Position numbers and translations under genes: made by a program. The notes beneath the pieces are model-generated. The model worked only from the letters and a program-made list of their open reading frames with translations. It did not search any database and was not told where the DNA came from. This document shows positions 1-13,160 of a DNA stretch of 64,000 nucleotides, piece by piece; positions within the stretch are counted from its first letter, which is position 1, and each line of letters starts with the position of its first letter. Location of the stretch: positions 186,001-250,000 of the forward strand of contig NC_041779.1 of assembly GCF_900090045.1 (NCBI RefSeq), read 5' to 3'. Origin of the DNA: Plasmodium malariae (taxonomy: Eukaryota > Apicomplexa > Aconoidasida > Haemosporida > Plasmodiidae).

Positions 1-1249
1 TTTTTATTTTCTGAACCATTATGTTCATTTCCAAAAAATACAGAATTAATCCTTTATTGTTGTACCCTTCTCATATTCTGATAATAAAATATCAGTTGTT
101 GGAACTAGTATTCCTTTTTTACCAAATCTAATTATCTAAAATTTTATAAAAGATTCTACAATGAAAAATACTTTTTCTTATTATTTATAATGTTATAAAT
201 TTAATTACTCATAAAGAATAATTTATTATAATTATATATGTACAAATGACATGAAGCAGAAAATATAAAATAAATTTACTGCTATTACGTTATAAATCAT
301 TACTAAAATAACATGTACAAATAAAAGGGAAAAATGCAGGTGATTTAACTAAAATAAAATTTTTATTATATTTCTAATTGTTATAATTACTTAACTTTAT
401 AATATATCTAAGTAGGTACAAAATTCATTCATATTCATAGTTAGGGATAAAACAGTATAGTTATATATATTTTTATTTAATTTAATTTTTTTTAAAAGTA
501 AAAAATTACATAATAAAATACAAATATAATATAAAAAATGGAAAAGATGACTTTAAAAATATATTTTTATATATATCTAATAAAGTTATTTATACAAAAA
601 GCAAATTCAAATAAAATATTTTATTTAAAACTTATTTTATTAATAAATGTTCAAAAATATATATATATATATAGTAGGGCACTTACAGAATAATTCTAAA
701 TTTTTTCCATTGATTCATTTAAGAAAAAATATAAAAAAAATATATCTTTTTGTGCATAAATATTCTACATAAATATTTTAATTCGTAACTAGAATAAAAA
801 ATATACGGTGAGAATAAATATATTAGCATATAAAAAAAAAATACTTATTAATTTTTTTGCTCAGCTTCCTAATAATAAGCTTGGTTATTTTCACATACTC
901 TACCTTTTAAATATTATTTTATAATTGGAAGAACATAAATTATGGTATGACATGTAATAGTATTCAAATGATTAAAAAAAAAACAAAAATCTTTCTATAT
1001 GTCATAAATTATAAACTAATATCACTCATATATTTTCGACATGAGGACATTTGTAGAATAAATAAAAAATTCCATTTTAGAATTGAATTCTCTTAAATAA
1101 TTTTGACATTTCAAAAATTACTATCCAAATTAACTCTTTTATATATTCTTATTATATTATTATATATGTAATACTAAAAGTTGTACGTAATTTAAAGAAA
1201 GATGTTTTTATATTATGACTAAAATAAAATTTGTTACATTTAAGAATCA

Positions 1250-1280
<31 letters not shown>

Positions 1281-3390
1281 TTGTTTTTTTTTTTTTTTGC
1301 CAAAAAAAATATAAATTTATAATTTCTATAAAAATGATAATTTTAGAAAACACGCTAAAAAAAATAATAGAAAATAAAGCGAAAGAAAAATATTTGTAGT
1401 AATTACGTTAAATAAAGAAAAATATTTATAATAAAAAAATTATTTTAAATAAATTAATTTTTAACATGAATTATATAGATAAGAAGTATGAAAATATAAC
1501 ATATAAAATAACATACAAAACCATTTAAGAAAATCCTTAATGCTTCATTTTTCATTTTGACAACATTATAGAAATAATAATTTTTTTATTATTAATTAAT
1601 TTATAAAAAAATATATTCCCAAATCACGTGTTAAATTATATATTATATGTTACATAATAAAAAAAATTAAATATTTTATGAGATATACCTATAAATCCAA
1701 AAATACTTATATTACTTATTGTTTGTTGAATAAAGTAAATATATATAATTATTAAAATATAAAATATTAAATATGTTATTTTAATTATATAATAATATAA
1801 TGTAACTAATTTGAATAAGAAAATTACTTTTCTGAATAATAATTAATTAAAAAATATATAAAACGCCTTTAAATTTTTAATAAACCGTATAACATAAACT
1901 ATTCAACAGTAATTCACAAATATATGATAAAAATTTATTATTACATATTTTCATCTTTATTTAGCATTTATTATTCTATATAGAGATATAAAAATATTTA
2001 AAAATATACTCAGTTCGAGAACATTAACAGATTAACTCATATAGAGGTCACTATGTCAAAACATGCAAATTTGTGTTAATATGAAAAATTATAAAAGCGC
2101 AACATAATAATTAATACTATAATTTATGAATAATATATAATGACAAAAATTATAAAAATATATAAACACACACTTAATAATTATTTTCTAAATATTCGTG
2201 TAACTAATTAAATTAGTAATATTTAAGAGCATTTATTATTTTATAAATGGATTTTTGAATTTTATATAAATTAAAAACATACATTTATAAAAATGATTAA
2301 ATTAATTGTACATGTTAATCAAAATAAATGAATTACATAAAAATAATTTTCATTTGTTTTCAAAGTTTTAAATTTGTTATTTAGTAAATATATATATTTA
2401 ATATGGATAGTATTATTAACTGTATATATATATATATATTTATATTTATATCAGCCCTTCATTATTTCTTTATCTACTGTAGATATAATCTAGCTTGTAG
2501 ATTTAAGTATTTTTAAATATATGTTTTAAAGTAATATTTTATATTCTTTTAATTAATGCTATTGCTGTTATAGTAATAATGAGATATTTGACTTTTTTTC
2601 TTTCAAAGTTTTATTTAAAAATAAATTAATGTGTATTATATATATTTTCACTGAAATTATTATTTCCTATTGTTTCATTATGTAATAATTTTATACTCAT
2701 TTTTATTATATAGCTATTATATCATTTCAACAATAATATTTCTAATATGAGTTTTATAAATTGTTCATAAAAAAATATTTATAATAAAGTGACCGCTAAA
2801 ATGAGGGTGAATACAAGTTTTAACTAGACGTACTTTACTCTATCACTTCGCTGACATTTAATTATACTAATTAATGCTTTTTTTTCCAAACATATTTAAC
2901 ACTTTCATTTTACTAATAAGCTTGCGTATATTTATCTAATGTAACGCTTAAAAAAACAAAACAAAACAAAACAAAAAAAATATAGTTTAATTTTTTATTT
3001 TTCTTTTTTAGTTCCAAATGAATAAATTCATTATATGTAAATATTCAAAAGTAATTTATTTATTCCCATTCTTTATTATTTCATGCGTACACTTCTTTAC
3101 ATACTTGTTTATATTCGGTATATATTATAAACGTGGAAATCTACATATAATTCCATAGTGTTTATATGTTTACCTATATTAATTTATAATTAGTGTTCTT
3201 CTACATTACGGATTACTAACAACTTTTGCGTTTGTATCTTTTATGTATTTGTTTGTGATAATTTACGCTTTATAATGTAAATACTGATTAAAACCTTACA
3301 AAAGTATTGTCATTAAAGAGTACTTTTACAATATTTATGTTACATAATATGGGGTTAAACTTAAACTAATTTTCTGATTAAATAATTAAT
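1..3390. other. AT-rich spacer with possible coding trace at left edge
   Basis: There is no intact gene here. Minus-strand bases of about 20-140 read as a short protein-like stretch (frame containing RFGKKGILVPTTDILL), ending in TAA; a second protein-like stretch follows in another frame, so a gene with one frameshift may run off the left edge. Otherwise the segment is AT-rich spacer with an (AT)n run near 1259-1281 and an (AAAAC)n microsatellite near 2950-2980. From about 2790 the composition becomes less AT-rich, which continues to about 4.9 kb. Confidence 0.5.
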
Positions 3391-5095
3391 TTAAACAGCA
3401 CAAAGCTCATTTAACTTATCATGTATATATTTTTTCTTCCTTTTTTTAACACCCTTAAGAGATATATCTTTTTCAATGAAGTTCATACATTGATGATATT
3501 CTCCCTTGTCATATATCAGAGTTCTCTCAGTCGTCTTATTCCATCATATATACATAAAGATTTACATGAGAACATGCACAACAGGAGAACATAAGGTCGT
3601 AATGTGAGAAATAACATGTAAATAAATTCCTCATATGCAAAATTTTATATGTATATACATCCGCTTACAACGTTTTAATGCAAACAAGCTAAAACATCCA
3701 ACATAGTAAAAAAAAAAAAAAAAAAATCTATATATACATACGTGCTATATTTATAAATAAGTATTCATTCGCGAATAATGCTGCCTTATGAAAACACATA
3801 ATCATTCACACTACTCTGCACTAAAATCATTTCATTTACGTATGCACATAAGTTTACCTTTCGAAGGTAAATGTATTAATAGATATATTTTGTTTTAAAT
3901 GGTTTACATACATATTAAAGCCTTCATAAAAATATTCTTCTATTTGTACAAATACATAAAAGTAATTTAAGTATATGCATAAGAAGCTTGCTCATAATAC
4001 GCAATTCCTCAATAAAATATTATAAGTGTAAATAAATAAAACATACTTTAAAAAGAGCATTTTATTACTTCTATTTGTTTTAATTTCTTCTTGTTCATTC
4101 TTTGCAGGGGAATATACTTCCATTAATACTTCTAATAATATGTTCAAATATGTTACAATGTTGTATTAGGCATAAAAATGAATATGCATTCAATGAAATA
4201 TATGAAGGCATATTTGTACAAATATGTATATAGCTACATCATCCTATTCAACATATGTATATACATTGACAAATACGCATGTGAACATGTATGTACATGG
4301 TATAGAATCATGCGAGACACATAAAAATTCTCTGAAATTTTTTTTTTTCATATCTTACATTCCCAATTCCGAAGAAATTATATAATTAGAGGCTTATTTT
4401 TGCTGTTTTAGCCTTTTCTGAAAAACTAAGAAAAGAAAAAATAAATTAGAAAAGTACTGTAAAGACATATACTTTTATTTTTTTCTGTCTCTTTTATATT
4501 AAACATTTATATGTATATCCATCTTTGTTTTTAGCAAAATCTCAGTGTAATTTCTGTCTTATAGAATAAAAGGGAGAAAAAAAAGTGATTTCACAATTTG
4601 ATATTAAATATATATATTTTGTGTCATAATTAATCACATTTTATATTACTTTACATTTTTTTTATTTTTTTTATTTTAATATACCTGGAGTTCCTTTTTC
4701 ATGACTTATTCAGATAAAGTTTTGCCTTTTCTCCATTATATCATTTTCCAACATAATTCTCTCATTTGCTGAATAAGCCACTCTTATAGTGACTTATATA
4801 TACTTGAAAAAAAAGTGTTTCATTCATGTTCATAAAATTGTTATTTCTACAGTTTATATATTGTTAATTCTCGCAATACTCATCTTTTATTTTTATTAAA
4901 ATTTTTGAATTCTTGCTCCCACAATACTTATGGTTACAATGATATATGGTGTATCAATCGCATAAAATAATTTTTACAATTATAATTACATATATCGGAA
5001 CAAATAATATATTAGTTCATTGTTATATTTACAATTCAGTGACTTTGTTATAACATAGAACACATATTCAACTATTTCTTTAATTTAAAGATTTT
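3391..5095 (-). pseudogene. Relict of an unidentified multi-exon gene
   Basis: I do not recognise this gene. Several protein-like segments with plausible splice signals lie in order on the minus strand. The last, 3391-3534, follows an AG and encodes about 47 residues rich in K, E and D (it contains CMNFIEKDISLKGVKKRKKK) before a TAA. Another, 4047-4131, lies between an AG and a GTATGT donor and contains MEVYSPAKNEQEEIK. Further candidates are near 4323-4425, 4500-4562, 4690-4800 (donor GTATAT), 4862-4935 and 5040-5090 (donor GTAAAT). Several contain in-frame stops and the exon phases do not all agree, so I read it as a degraded gene rather than an active one. The tract is visibly less AT-rich than the surrounding spacer. 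It differs in structure from PIR, STP1 and the two-exon exported genes. It could instead be two overlapping relicts. Confidence 0.4.
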
Positions 5096-7106
5096 TACCC
5101 AAAGTTATCTCATTATAATTTAGTAATATTTTATTTTTTTATATTAATTTTTTAAGTGATAAATAAAAAAAAAATTAAAATTAAAAAAGTGAGATAAAAC
5201 AGGGAATTAATTATTAGTATTAAAGAAATCTTTATTGATATACATAAGTATGTAATTTATATTCAGTACGCATATATACATGTAAATATTTTTAAAAAAT
5301 TCAAAAAGAGGTTAAAAGAAAAAAAAGAAAATATATATTATTTAATATAATCATTTTATATAAGTGTATATATTATATACACTAAAGAAAATATGTTAAT
5401 AAAATATAGTAATAATTATTAAAAAACAAAAATACATATAAATATTTTTTTATTATAATTCTTATTAGTAATATCTTCTCTTGTACCACTCAGAATTGTT
5501 CACATATATTATTCTCATATTCTCTTTGGCTTTAGTATATTTTTGCAAGGAAATAAATATTCAAGTACTAATTCATTTACCAAGCAAAACTTTTTAATTG
5601 TATGTTAAAGCGATAAATGGAACATATATTAATATTATTATATTTTTCGTTTGATTCTATAAAGATACAAATATAATAATTTAAATTTAGTCAAGAATAT
5701 TACTAGGAAAATATACGTATTCAAAATAATATACATTATATTTATTTAATTAAATATGGTATAAAAAAAATAAGTAATTTCTTAATAAAACAAATTGAAG
5801 CTTATGTGACAAAAAAAAAAAAAATATATGTACATATGAATTATCGAAAAATACATAATATTTTTTTTATGAATTTCATTTCATTTAAAAAATTAGCGTT
5901 ATAAAAATAAATGCGTTATTATTTGTCTATGTAGAGTATGTATATTTATATTGATAATTAAAATCATACTAACTCCTTAATGGATATATTACATATATTA
6001 AAAATAGGATATATATATATATATATATATATTAAATCTACATATTATTACATAATTACAGAAAGAATATATATTATTTCACTACCAATAATTATAATAT
6101 ACTTTTTATAGACATATATAAAATTTCATTATTTTCATAAAAAAAAGAACGGATTTATACGTAATACCTATTAACATATGTTTACATTTAATTCAATTAT
6201 ATAATAATTTAAGAATATAAAAAGTAAACAAAAATATATATTTTATTTATTTATAAATTCTTATTATAACATATATTTAAATCGTTGTTACAAAATTTAA
6301 TTAATACCATAATTTTATTTTAGAATAAAAAATTATAAATATTCAATTTAATTGCAAAGATACCTGTTAAATAAATCAGTAAAATAATAAAAATTATCTA
6401 AATTTAAAAAGATATTTTCCTTATTTTCATAAATTCAAGTTTTGTTCATCACTAAAATACTAAAAGAGAATTATAATAGCTTTTATAGTAATATTTTATA
6501 TCTTATTTTTCATAATACATATTTTATATAATGAATATTAGACGTTTTATTAAGTAAATAAAAAATATATGTACATATCAATACGACATTGTATATTTAC
6601 TTCCCTTCATTAAATAATAAACAGTACATTTTTATTGGTAAATTATAATTAATACTTCCTTTTCTTTATAACTTGATAAAATAAATATTTTAGAATATAA
6701 TATATTATAAAATGGAAAGCAACATTTTTTGTTCATAATATATGTTACCACAATAATTCAATAAAATTACATGAATTATTCTATTATATATTAATTTTAA
6801 TGCACAAATATATTTTTTTTATAAAAATATATTTAAATATAAAATATATGTATATAACAGATATTTTTAATTAAGCTACAACAATATATCATAATACTAA
6901 AAGAAAAATATTCAAATATTCAAATTCATTAAAATTATAAGAACATACATTACACTTCTATGAGTACATCAACACGTATATTCAGATGTATTTATAAAGT
7001 TTAAGCTACTACGATAATATTTATTTTATATTAACTAAAGATAATACAGATAATACTTCTTATTAAAGACACTTTTTTAAAAAGACGTATATTCCTTATT
7101 ATTCAA
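5096..7106. other. Spacer, 3' flank of the fam-m-like gene
   Basis: No gene is seen. The stretch holds the dispersed repeat copy at 5461-5650 and an (AT)n run at about 6009-6032. Parts of it align by eye with 20.19-21.85 kb, at nearly the same distance from a related gene. Confidence 0.6.
5461..5650. repeat. Dispersed repeat, copy 1 (partner at 20190-20375)
   Basis: About 180 bases align with 20190-20375 in the same orientation. Shared blocks include a TT-CAAGGAAA core followed by TATTC and a TTCATTTAC block, then a shared ATATATTAATATT-like end. Each copy lies about 1.47 kb downstream of the stop codon of a fam-type gene on the minus strand, so it is probably part of a larger ancient duplication rather than a mobile element. 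Confidence 0.55.
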
Positions 7107-8080
7107 TTACCTTTTTCTGAACTTAATTTTTTCATATTTTTTAACCTTTTTATGATAATAAATAATCCAGAATATTAATATGAAACCTAATATAATGAAA
7201 GGTAAGAAATATATTATAAAACCAAATAAACCCGTTGATACATAGACCTTCGTTTCAATTTTACTCCCTACCCATGATTTATATGTCCAGAGAGGCTTTA
7301 AAGTTTCCGCCAAAGAATTACCCAGAAAGTTATATATTTTTTCTGGTAAAGATTTCCAAAAACCTGGAGCGTATACTCTCAAAAACAAGCGCAACCCATT
7401 TATAAAACCACAACCCACAAATAAATCTAATATAAGGGATATTGTTAAGGACAAAAACAGTGACAGAGGTACAGACAAACGCAGTCCATATTTTTTAAGT
7501 ATTATGTTTTTGTACAACTTACCTCTAATAGTCCTGTTATTTTTAATAAAATTCTCATAGTCAAGTTCTTTGAATATTTTTTTTTCTAAATGGGAATATT
7601 TTTTTGTTTCGAAAATAAAAAAGTTATTTTTCTTATCTTGTTTATGAATTCCCTCTTTATTTAATAAATTTTCCTTTGATTGTTTCTTTTTTTCTTTGTT
7701 CTTTTTTTCATTCTTACAAATATTTTTTTTTTCGTTTTTTCCATAACATGGTAACTCTTCCTTTAATCCTACAATATTTAAGCCCTTATCTTGCGTATAT
7801 TTTGCCATTAATCGATGGGCTCTTATATCCATTTTTCTACTAAGTTTGTAGTTCTCACACAATATTTTGTTAAACTCTCTCTAAAAAAATAAAGAAAACC
7901 TTTCCTATTTAATCAGTAAATAAGTCCTTGATAAAAAATTATATTAATAGTAATAAAAAACATAAAAATTAATAATATATATATCCTTAAATAATATCAT
8001 AATACCAGATCACTCTTGATTTTACTTATCCAAATGAAAAGGATAAAAGTAGCAATTTTAACTAAAAACAATATATTCAT
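7107..8080 (-). CDS. fam-m-like exported protein, two exons, intact
   Basis: Family of unknown function, presumed exported into the infected red cell. Exon 1 is 8006-8080 (25 codons, hydrophobic start MNILFLVKIATFILFIWISK) with a GTATTA donor. The intron is 125 bases and ends TTTTTTTAG. Exon 2 is 7107-7880, in phase 0, giving 282 residues. An export-like HRLMAKYTQ motif lies at about residue 48; position 5 is lysine, so it is not canonical PEXEL. A long K/N-rich middle follows, then two membrane spans at about 159-180 and 242-267 and a basic tail ending KIKFRKR. The middle block FETKKYSHLEKKIFKELDY and this tail are what I associate with P. malariae fam-m; the fam-l versus fam-m label is from memory and less sure than the gene model. 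It lies in a duplicated block whose other copy (21.8-22.6 kb) is dead. Confidence 0.85.
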
Positions 8081-8348
8081 TTTTTTTTGCGTTATATCGA
8101 TATTTTAGATTGTAATATATTAAGGAAGAAGTTAAAAATAATATAACAATCTTTTAATGATAAACGTTACTATAATTATTTATTTAATTTTTTCTTCCTT
8201 TTTTATTTCTTTCGTAAAACTTATTAAAAATTACTTAACTATGAGGTTTGTTAAAACAAAAACAAAGAAATAAAAGTTTAAAAAAAATATATTGAAGAAA
8301 TTTTAATTTAAGTTAATTTGTAAAAATGTATTATTTATTAAAATTAAG

Positions 8349-8405
8349 CAATTTGAATTTGTCCATAAATATCATATATAAATAATTTATTGTACTAGCA
8401 TAATT
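8349..8405 (-). promoter_or_regulatory. Shared upstream element of fam-type genes, copy 1
   Basis: The sequence around TTGAATTTGTCCATAAATAT followed by a TATTGTACTA..TAATTAA block recurs at 22908-22965 and 47645-47705. In each case it lies about 230-275 bases upstream of exon 1 of a minus-strand fam-type gene. Conservation beside both live and damaged genes may be promoter function or simple common descent of the duplicated block; the sequence alone does not separate these. Confidence 0.4.
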
Positions 8406-9206
8406 AATTGATTTTTATTATTAAGTTTCTTTAAAAATAAAGCAGAAAAAGTATAAGAAACTTTATCTTTTCTAAATTGAGATTATGTAGAATATGGAAT
8501 GTATAGAATATATAGAATATAGGTATTTTGTTGTTGTCTATAATAAGAGAATAATGACTATGTTTATCGTTTTTTTTCCTTTAGAAATTATAATTTTATA
8601 AATGTTATTTTTTAAAGAAAATTATTATTGATAAATAATATTATTATGATAATATAGTATTATAAGTAATAAATTAAGAACAGTAGATTTTGTAGAACTT
8701 TTTATGGTATATCATTAACAACACCTATATTATCCAGTGGTTCATTAGATATTTATGAAATAGAATTTATATAATATTACCAAATCTATAAAACATTATA
8801 TATTTAAAGGTAAATGAATTATGATTTTTTATTTTTGTGTAATAATTGTCGAAAGATATATATTTTAAATATACTCAATATGTAACATTATTTGTACATA
8901 TGTTTTTAAATTCTTTTACTTCAATTTTTTACATTTTTAATTAAATATACATATTTAGAGGAACTGTTTATATTATATAATAAAAAAATTATAATAAAAA
9001 GCATTTATGTTGGTATTATATATACTGTTATAAGAATAATTTTATTCCAGTAGTTCTTTTTCCCATTCTTTCAGTAATTATATATATGCGTATTATCTGT
9101 TTCAATAAATTTATTATATCATAGGTATTCAAGTAATTTTTATAAAAAGGAATTTAATGAACAACTACGTAATTGTAGTAATAATATAAAAAATATAACT
9201 ATCTTT

Positions 9207-9396
9207 TCAATTTATTGTAAAGATTATAATACATGATATTAATAATCTGATGTACACAATTTGTATATAAATCAAATATATACTAATAAATGTGGACCAA
9301 TTTTCATCAGTAACCGGAACTTCAACGCCTAATATATAATTAAATGTTTTATAATTTATAATATATAAACGAAGTTTATATAAATATAAGATTTTT
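9207..9396 (-). pseudogene. Possible C-terminal remnant of an exported protein
   Basis: An open stretch of about 60 codons ends in TGA at 9207-9209. Its C-terminal half reads GVEVPVTDENWSTFIS followed by a hydrophobic span, in the style of fam-l/fam-m C-termini (a glycine-rich span end, a short polar loop, then a membrane segment). No start, first exon or export motif was found upstream. It could be a chance open frame. Confidence 0.3.
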
Positions 9397-12300
9397 ATTT
9401 AAAGCATTTCTCAAAAAACAAAAAAAAAATTTGCTTTTAGAACATTAATAACATAAATTATTAAATACTAAAACAGAAAAAATTCTAAATTGTTTAAAAA
9501 ATTAAAAAATATATTTAAAATGTTATTATAAATATATGCAAGGATATAATCAAAAAAAAGCTAAAAATTAAACAATCACAAAAATTAAAACAGTTCCTAG
9601 AGCTATATATTTTATGCTTATATTTATTTATATAATTAATGGTTCTCACAAAATCATATCAGTTATTAAACATTTGTATACATGATATTATTAATCTTTT
9701 TCTTTTTATTTTATGTTAAAATACACTTCTATAACCATATATGTATACAATTTTCTCTTTTTCTACTTTATCTTCTCATTTCTTATTAAATAATATGTGT
9801 TTGCATCCATTTAAATTTATTAAAAATCAGAATTTTCATCTACTACTTGTAGTATATGAAATTCATTTATATTTTAAATTCTTTTTATATACACTCCGAA
9901 TTATATAAATATTTATACTTATAAAAAATGAAACAGTAGAAAAAAAGCACAAAAAATTAATAAACAATACTTATTTACAAAAAAACTGTTATATTTTAGT
10001 TTATTCTTAATTTAGGTTGAATCATTTAGTTAAGAAAATTTTGCAGCACGTATTTGGTTATTTCTAGAATAAAAAATTTACAATATTATAATATATTATA
10101 AATAATAATATAAAAAAATAAAAACATATATGAATTGAAAATTTTAATTTATGTTTATAATTATGACCTTTATTTGTTTAAAAATTTCATTACATACATT
10201 ATATTAATTTTTCATCATTAAATATTTATTATTGCTGAAATCTAAAAAAAAAAAAAAAAACAATTTTATATAGATATATAATTGTGTATATAATTAATAT
10301 TCTGAACATACAGAAACTAAATTTTTATTTAGAAGTGTGCTCTATTTGAAATATTGAAAAAAAAATAACATTATTTAAAATGTAATTTTTTATAGTATTG
10401 TTAATATACTCTCTTATTTGTATTGTTAACAGTGAGCAAAAATATATCGTTTAATAATTTTTATTTCCATATTCAGAAATACACCCATAATTTCCAAAAA
10501 AATAATATGTATTTTTTCTTTTCATATAATCAATAAAGTTAATGAATTAAATATGTATCGAAAGAGTAAGCTACACTTAATTTAGAACCAGTATTATAAT
10601 ATAAATCAATGTATTTTTAATATTATTTTAATCTGTTTTATCTAAATTTAAAAATACAAGTTAAGTCTTTAATTGGGGAATTTGACACATTTGAATATAA
10701 ATAAACGTAGAATTTTCTACTTTGTAGATACAACATAAAAATATATACTAGATAATATATAATAGTTACATTTAAATATTGTTACTATATTTATCCTTAA
10801 TCCCATCAAGGTATGTAAGACATAATTCTCCTTATATTTCTATTTACGAAGAAAGAACAAAATGAAATTAATAAAAATTCAGCAGTATTTCGTGGACTTA
10901 TAAAGAATTTCCAAAATAATGAAATAGAAATTTGGATATATATTTAAAATGGAGCTTTCATATATAAAATTAAAAATAAATATAATCCTAAATAACATAA
11001 AGCTAATTATTAAACTAATAATCTAGAACGTCTCAAATTTATACTGCACAAAGTTAACGGTATTTTTTTCATTCAAAGATCTACAAAAATCTCATTAAAA
11101 ATATGAGAAGATTAATTATGATAAGATAAAAAAAAAAAAAAAATTTTATTAAGAATTTTCAAAATATGAGTTTGGTATTTCATGCTAGCCATTCCTAATA
11201 TTTTTTCATGATTAAGGAAAATATGATGTAGTTATTAAATTAATTAAACATTACTATTTACCATGTGACATGTTCGGCACATCCTCTTTTGTTAGATTTA
11301 AAAGCTTTGTTTAACGAGAAAACAATATACATGAGTTGTTTTATTTATTGAAAATATTTATGCACTGCATATAAAAATATTTCTGAGAAATATTAAATGA
11401 GTCATAGATAATTTAAAATTTGTCCCAGTTATTAACATAAAATGTATTTAAATTATATCAAAGATATGTTATACTATAGATACATAAATAATATTTAAAA
11501 AAAACAGAAAATAGTAATAATTCCAATAAATTGTCATTAATATCTAATTAAATATAAATTATTAATTTAATACATTAATAATATAAAAACATATAAATAT
11601 ACACGTTAATTATATAAAAATTTTCAGTAAAATAAATGCTTATGCAATTTTGACAAAATTGAAATAGTATACATTTAAGAATAATAATTAAATTACATAT
11701 AGTTTTAACTCTTCATTTAATTACAGATATTTATAATCACCAAATATGTAAGAAATATTAAATATTCCATTATTAAAAAGTTATATTTTTTTATTATATA
11801 TTTGCAATATCATATTTATGCGGTTAATGAGAAACAAAAAGTCGTGTAAAAATATTTTTACAATAAAGACATTATTTTGCCGATGTTTTATAAAACTTAT
11901 TTTATATAATAAATATTTTGTCTTTTTCTTTCTGTGAAATATATACATATATATATATATATGTATCAAACTACGTGTAATACCTTTAATAAATTATAAA
12001 AAAAAATGTTTTTTAAATATAAAATCTATAAAACATTTTCTTGAAAACCATAACATATTATAATTTCAGATAAAAATAAGAGAAAAAATAAAAAGTAAAA
12101 CTGTTTAATAGTAATGCATATTATCACAGCTCTAAATAATTATATGAAGTGCAATGTTATATATAAACAATAAAGATCAAACATATATTCGTAGAAATAT
12201 TTTTTAATACGCAAATATATAAATTATGCAATAATATATTATTATGTTTAATTATTATTTAAAATTCAAATTCAAAAGCATTAAAATATTAAAATTAACA

Positions 12301-12479
12301 AAAATATGATGAACATATTTTGTTGTTGTCTTGTATCAAAGAGGTCATCTATGCCCGTATATTTACAATACTTTAGACATTATATGTATGCTTATTGTAT
12401 ATATATCTAAATATATTACATTTAATACTTCATTATAAAGACTTCTTTATATAAAGATATATATTTCTTTTTATACATT

Positions 12480-13160
12480 TTACTCATATATTAACTTAAT
12501 ATTTTTGTATTTTTCATTATTTCTTAAGATTTTATAAATCGCTACTATGAGTATAACTGATATTATAAACATAAGGATGCTAAACGATATTATATGAATA
12601 TAGGGAGCTATAGATTCTGGCACCATCTTTTCTATAGGATTTTTGAAATATCCCCAGAATGGATGTTCATTAATTTTGTCCCAAGTAATATTCAAAGAAT
12701 CAAAACCGTGTAATGAGGGTATTCCTATTCCCAACAAGAAAAAAATAAAAAATATAAAAACTCCAAAACCGTAACTTTTAAATTTTATTTTTTTTAAAGA
12801 AATATCTCCAATTCTCCTGTTTTTCTCAAGAAAATTGTCATAATCTTTTTTTCTGATCCATCGTTTTTTAAAATGGAAATATTTTCCATCAAAAATTCCA
12901 TTATTATAATCCATGACTTCTGTATAGTATTTCGCCTTATTTAATAAACTTCTATTGGATTGTTTTTCTCTTACGTTGAACACTTTTTCACAATTAGATA
13001 AATTTTTTTGTGTGTAATTATTATTATATTGTATATTTTCTTTTAATTCTGTATAATATGAATCCTTATTCTCTTTATACTTTGCTAGTAATCTATAATT
13101 CCTTGTATCCAATTTTCTACCAAGATTATAGCTCTCATACAAAAACTTGCTAAATTCAAT
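12480..13160 (-). CDS. fam-l-like exported protein, exon 2; exon 1 not found
   Basis: Exon 2 starts after CTTCTTCAG (acceptor at 13161-13162) and encodes 226 residues. Features in order: the ESYNLGRKLDTRNYRLLAKYKE block with an RLLAK export-like motif about 24 residues in; the GIFDGKYFHFKKRWIRKKDY and FLEKNRRIGDI blocks that I associate with P. malariae fam-l; a membrane span (YGFGVFIFFIFFLLGIGI); a polar loop; a second membrane span; and a basic tail. The expected exon 1 (about 75-90 bases, ATG plus hydrophobic codons, then a GT donor roughly 125-155 bases upstream) is not convincing. Near 13275-13345 the minus strand shows a stretch resembling a decayed signal exon with stops and no ATG. 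Either exon 1 lies further away or the gene has lost it. The protein-coding part of exon 2 has no lesion. Confidence 0.7.
   Translation of the reverse strand: MEFSKFLYESYNLGRKLDTRNYRLLAKYKENKDSYYTELKENIQYNNNYTQKNLSNCEKVFNVREKQSNRSLLNKAKYYTEVMDYNNGIFDGKYFHFKKRWIRKKDYDNFLEKNRRIGDISLKKIKFKSYGFGVFIFFIFFLLGIGIPSLHGFDSLNITWDKINEHPFWGYFKNPIEKMVPESIAPYIHIISFSILMFIISVILIVAIYKILRNNEKYKNIKLIYE

Larger units (their letters stand above)
8081..12479. other. AT-rich spacer with a fam-like remnant
   Basis: No intact gene. Bases 8349-8405 carry the upstream element shared with two other fam-type genes (listed separately). A small protein-like remnant lies at 9207-9396 on the minus strand. Other open stretches here (for example minus-strand codons near 10.8-10.93 kb and 11.78-11.97 kb) are no longer than expected by chance at this base composition. 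Confidence 0.55.

Noticed and set aside
5461..5620. Protein-like minus-strand text (LFPCKNILKPKR and NNSEWYKRRYY)
   Set aside because: The same DNA recurs at 20190-20375 without conserving these frames, so it is better explained as a non-coding dispersed repeat.
10800..10960. Protein-like minus-strand frames (for example FLLISFCSFFVNRNIRR)
   Set aside because: Two frames look equally plausible and both are short; this is typical of slightly less AT-rich spacer, not evidence of a gene.
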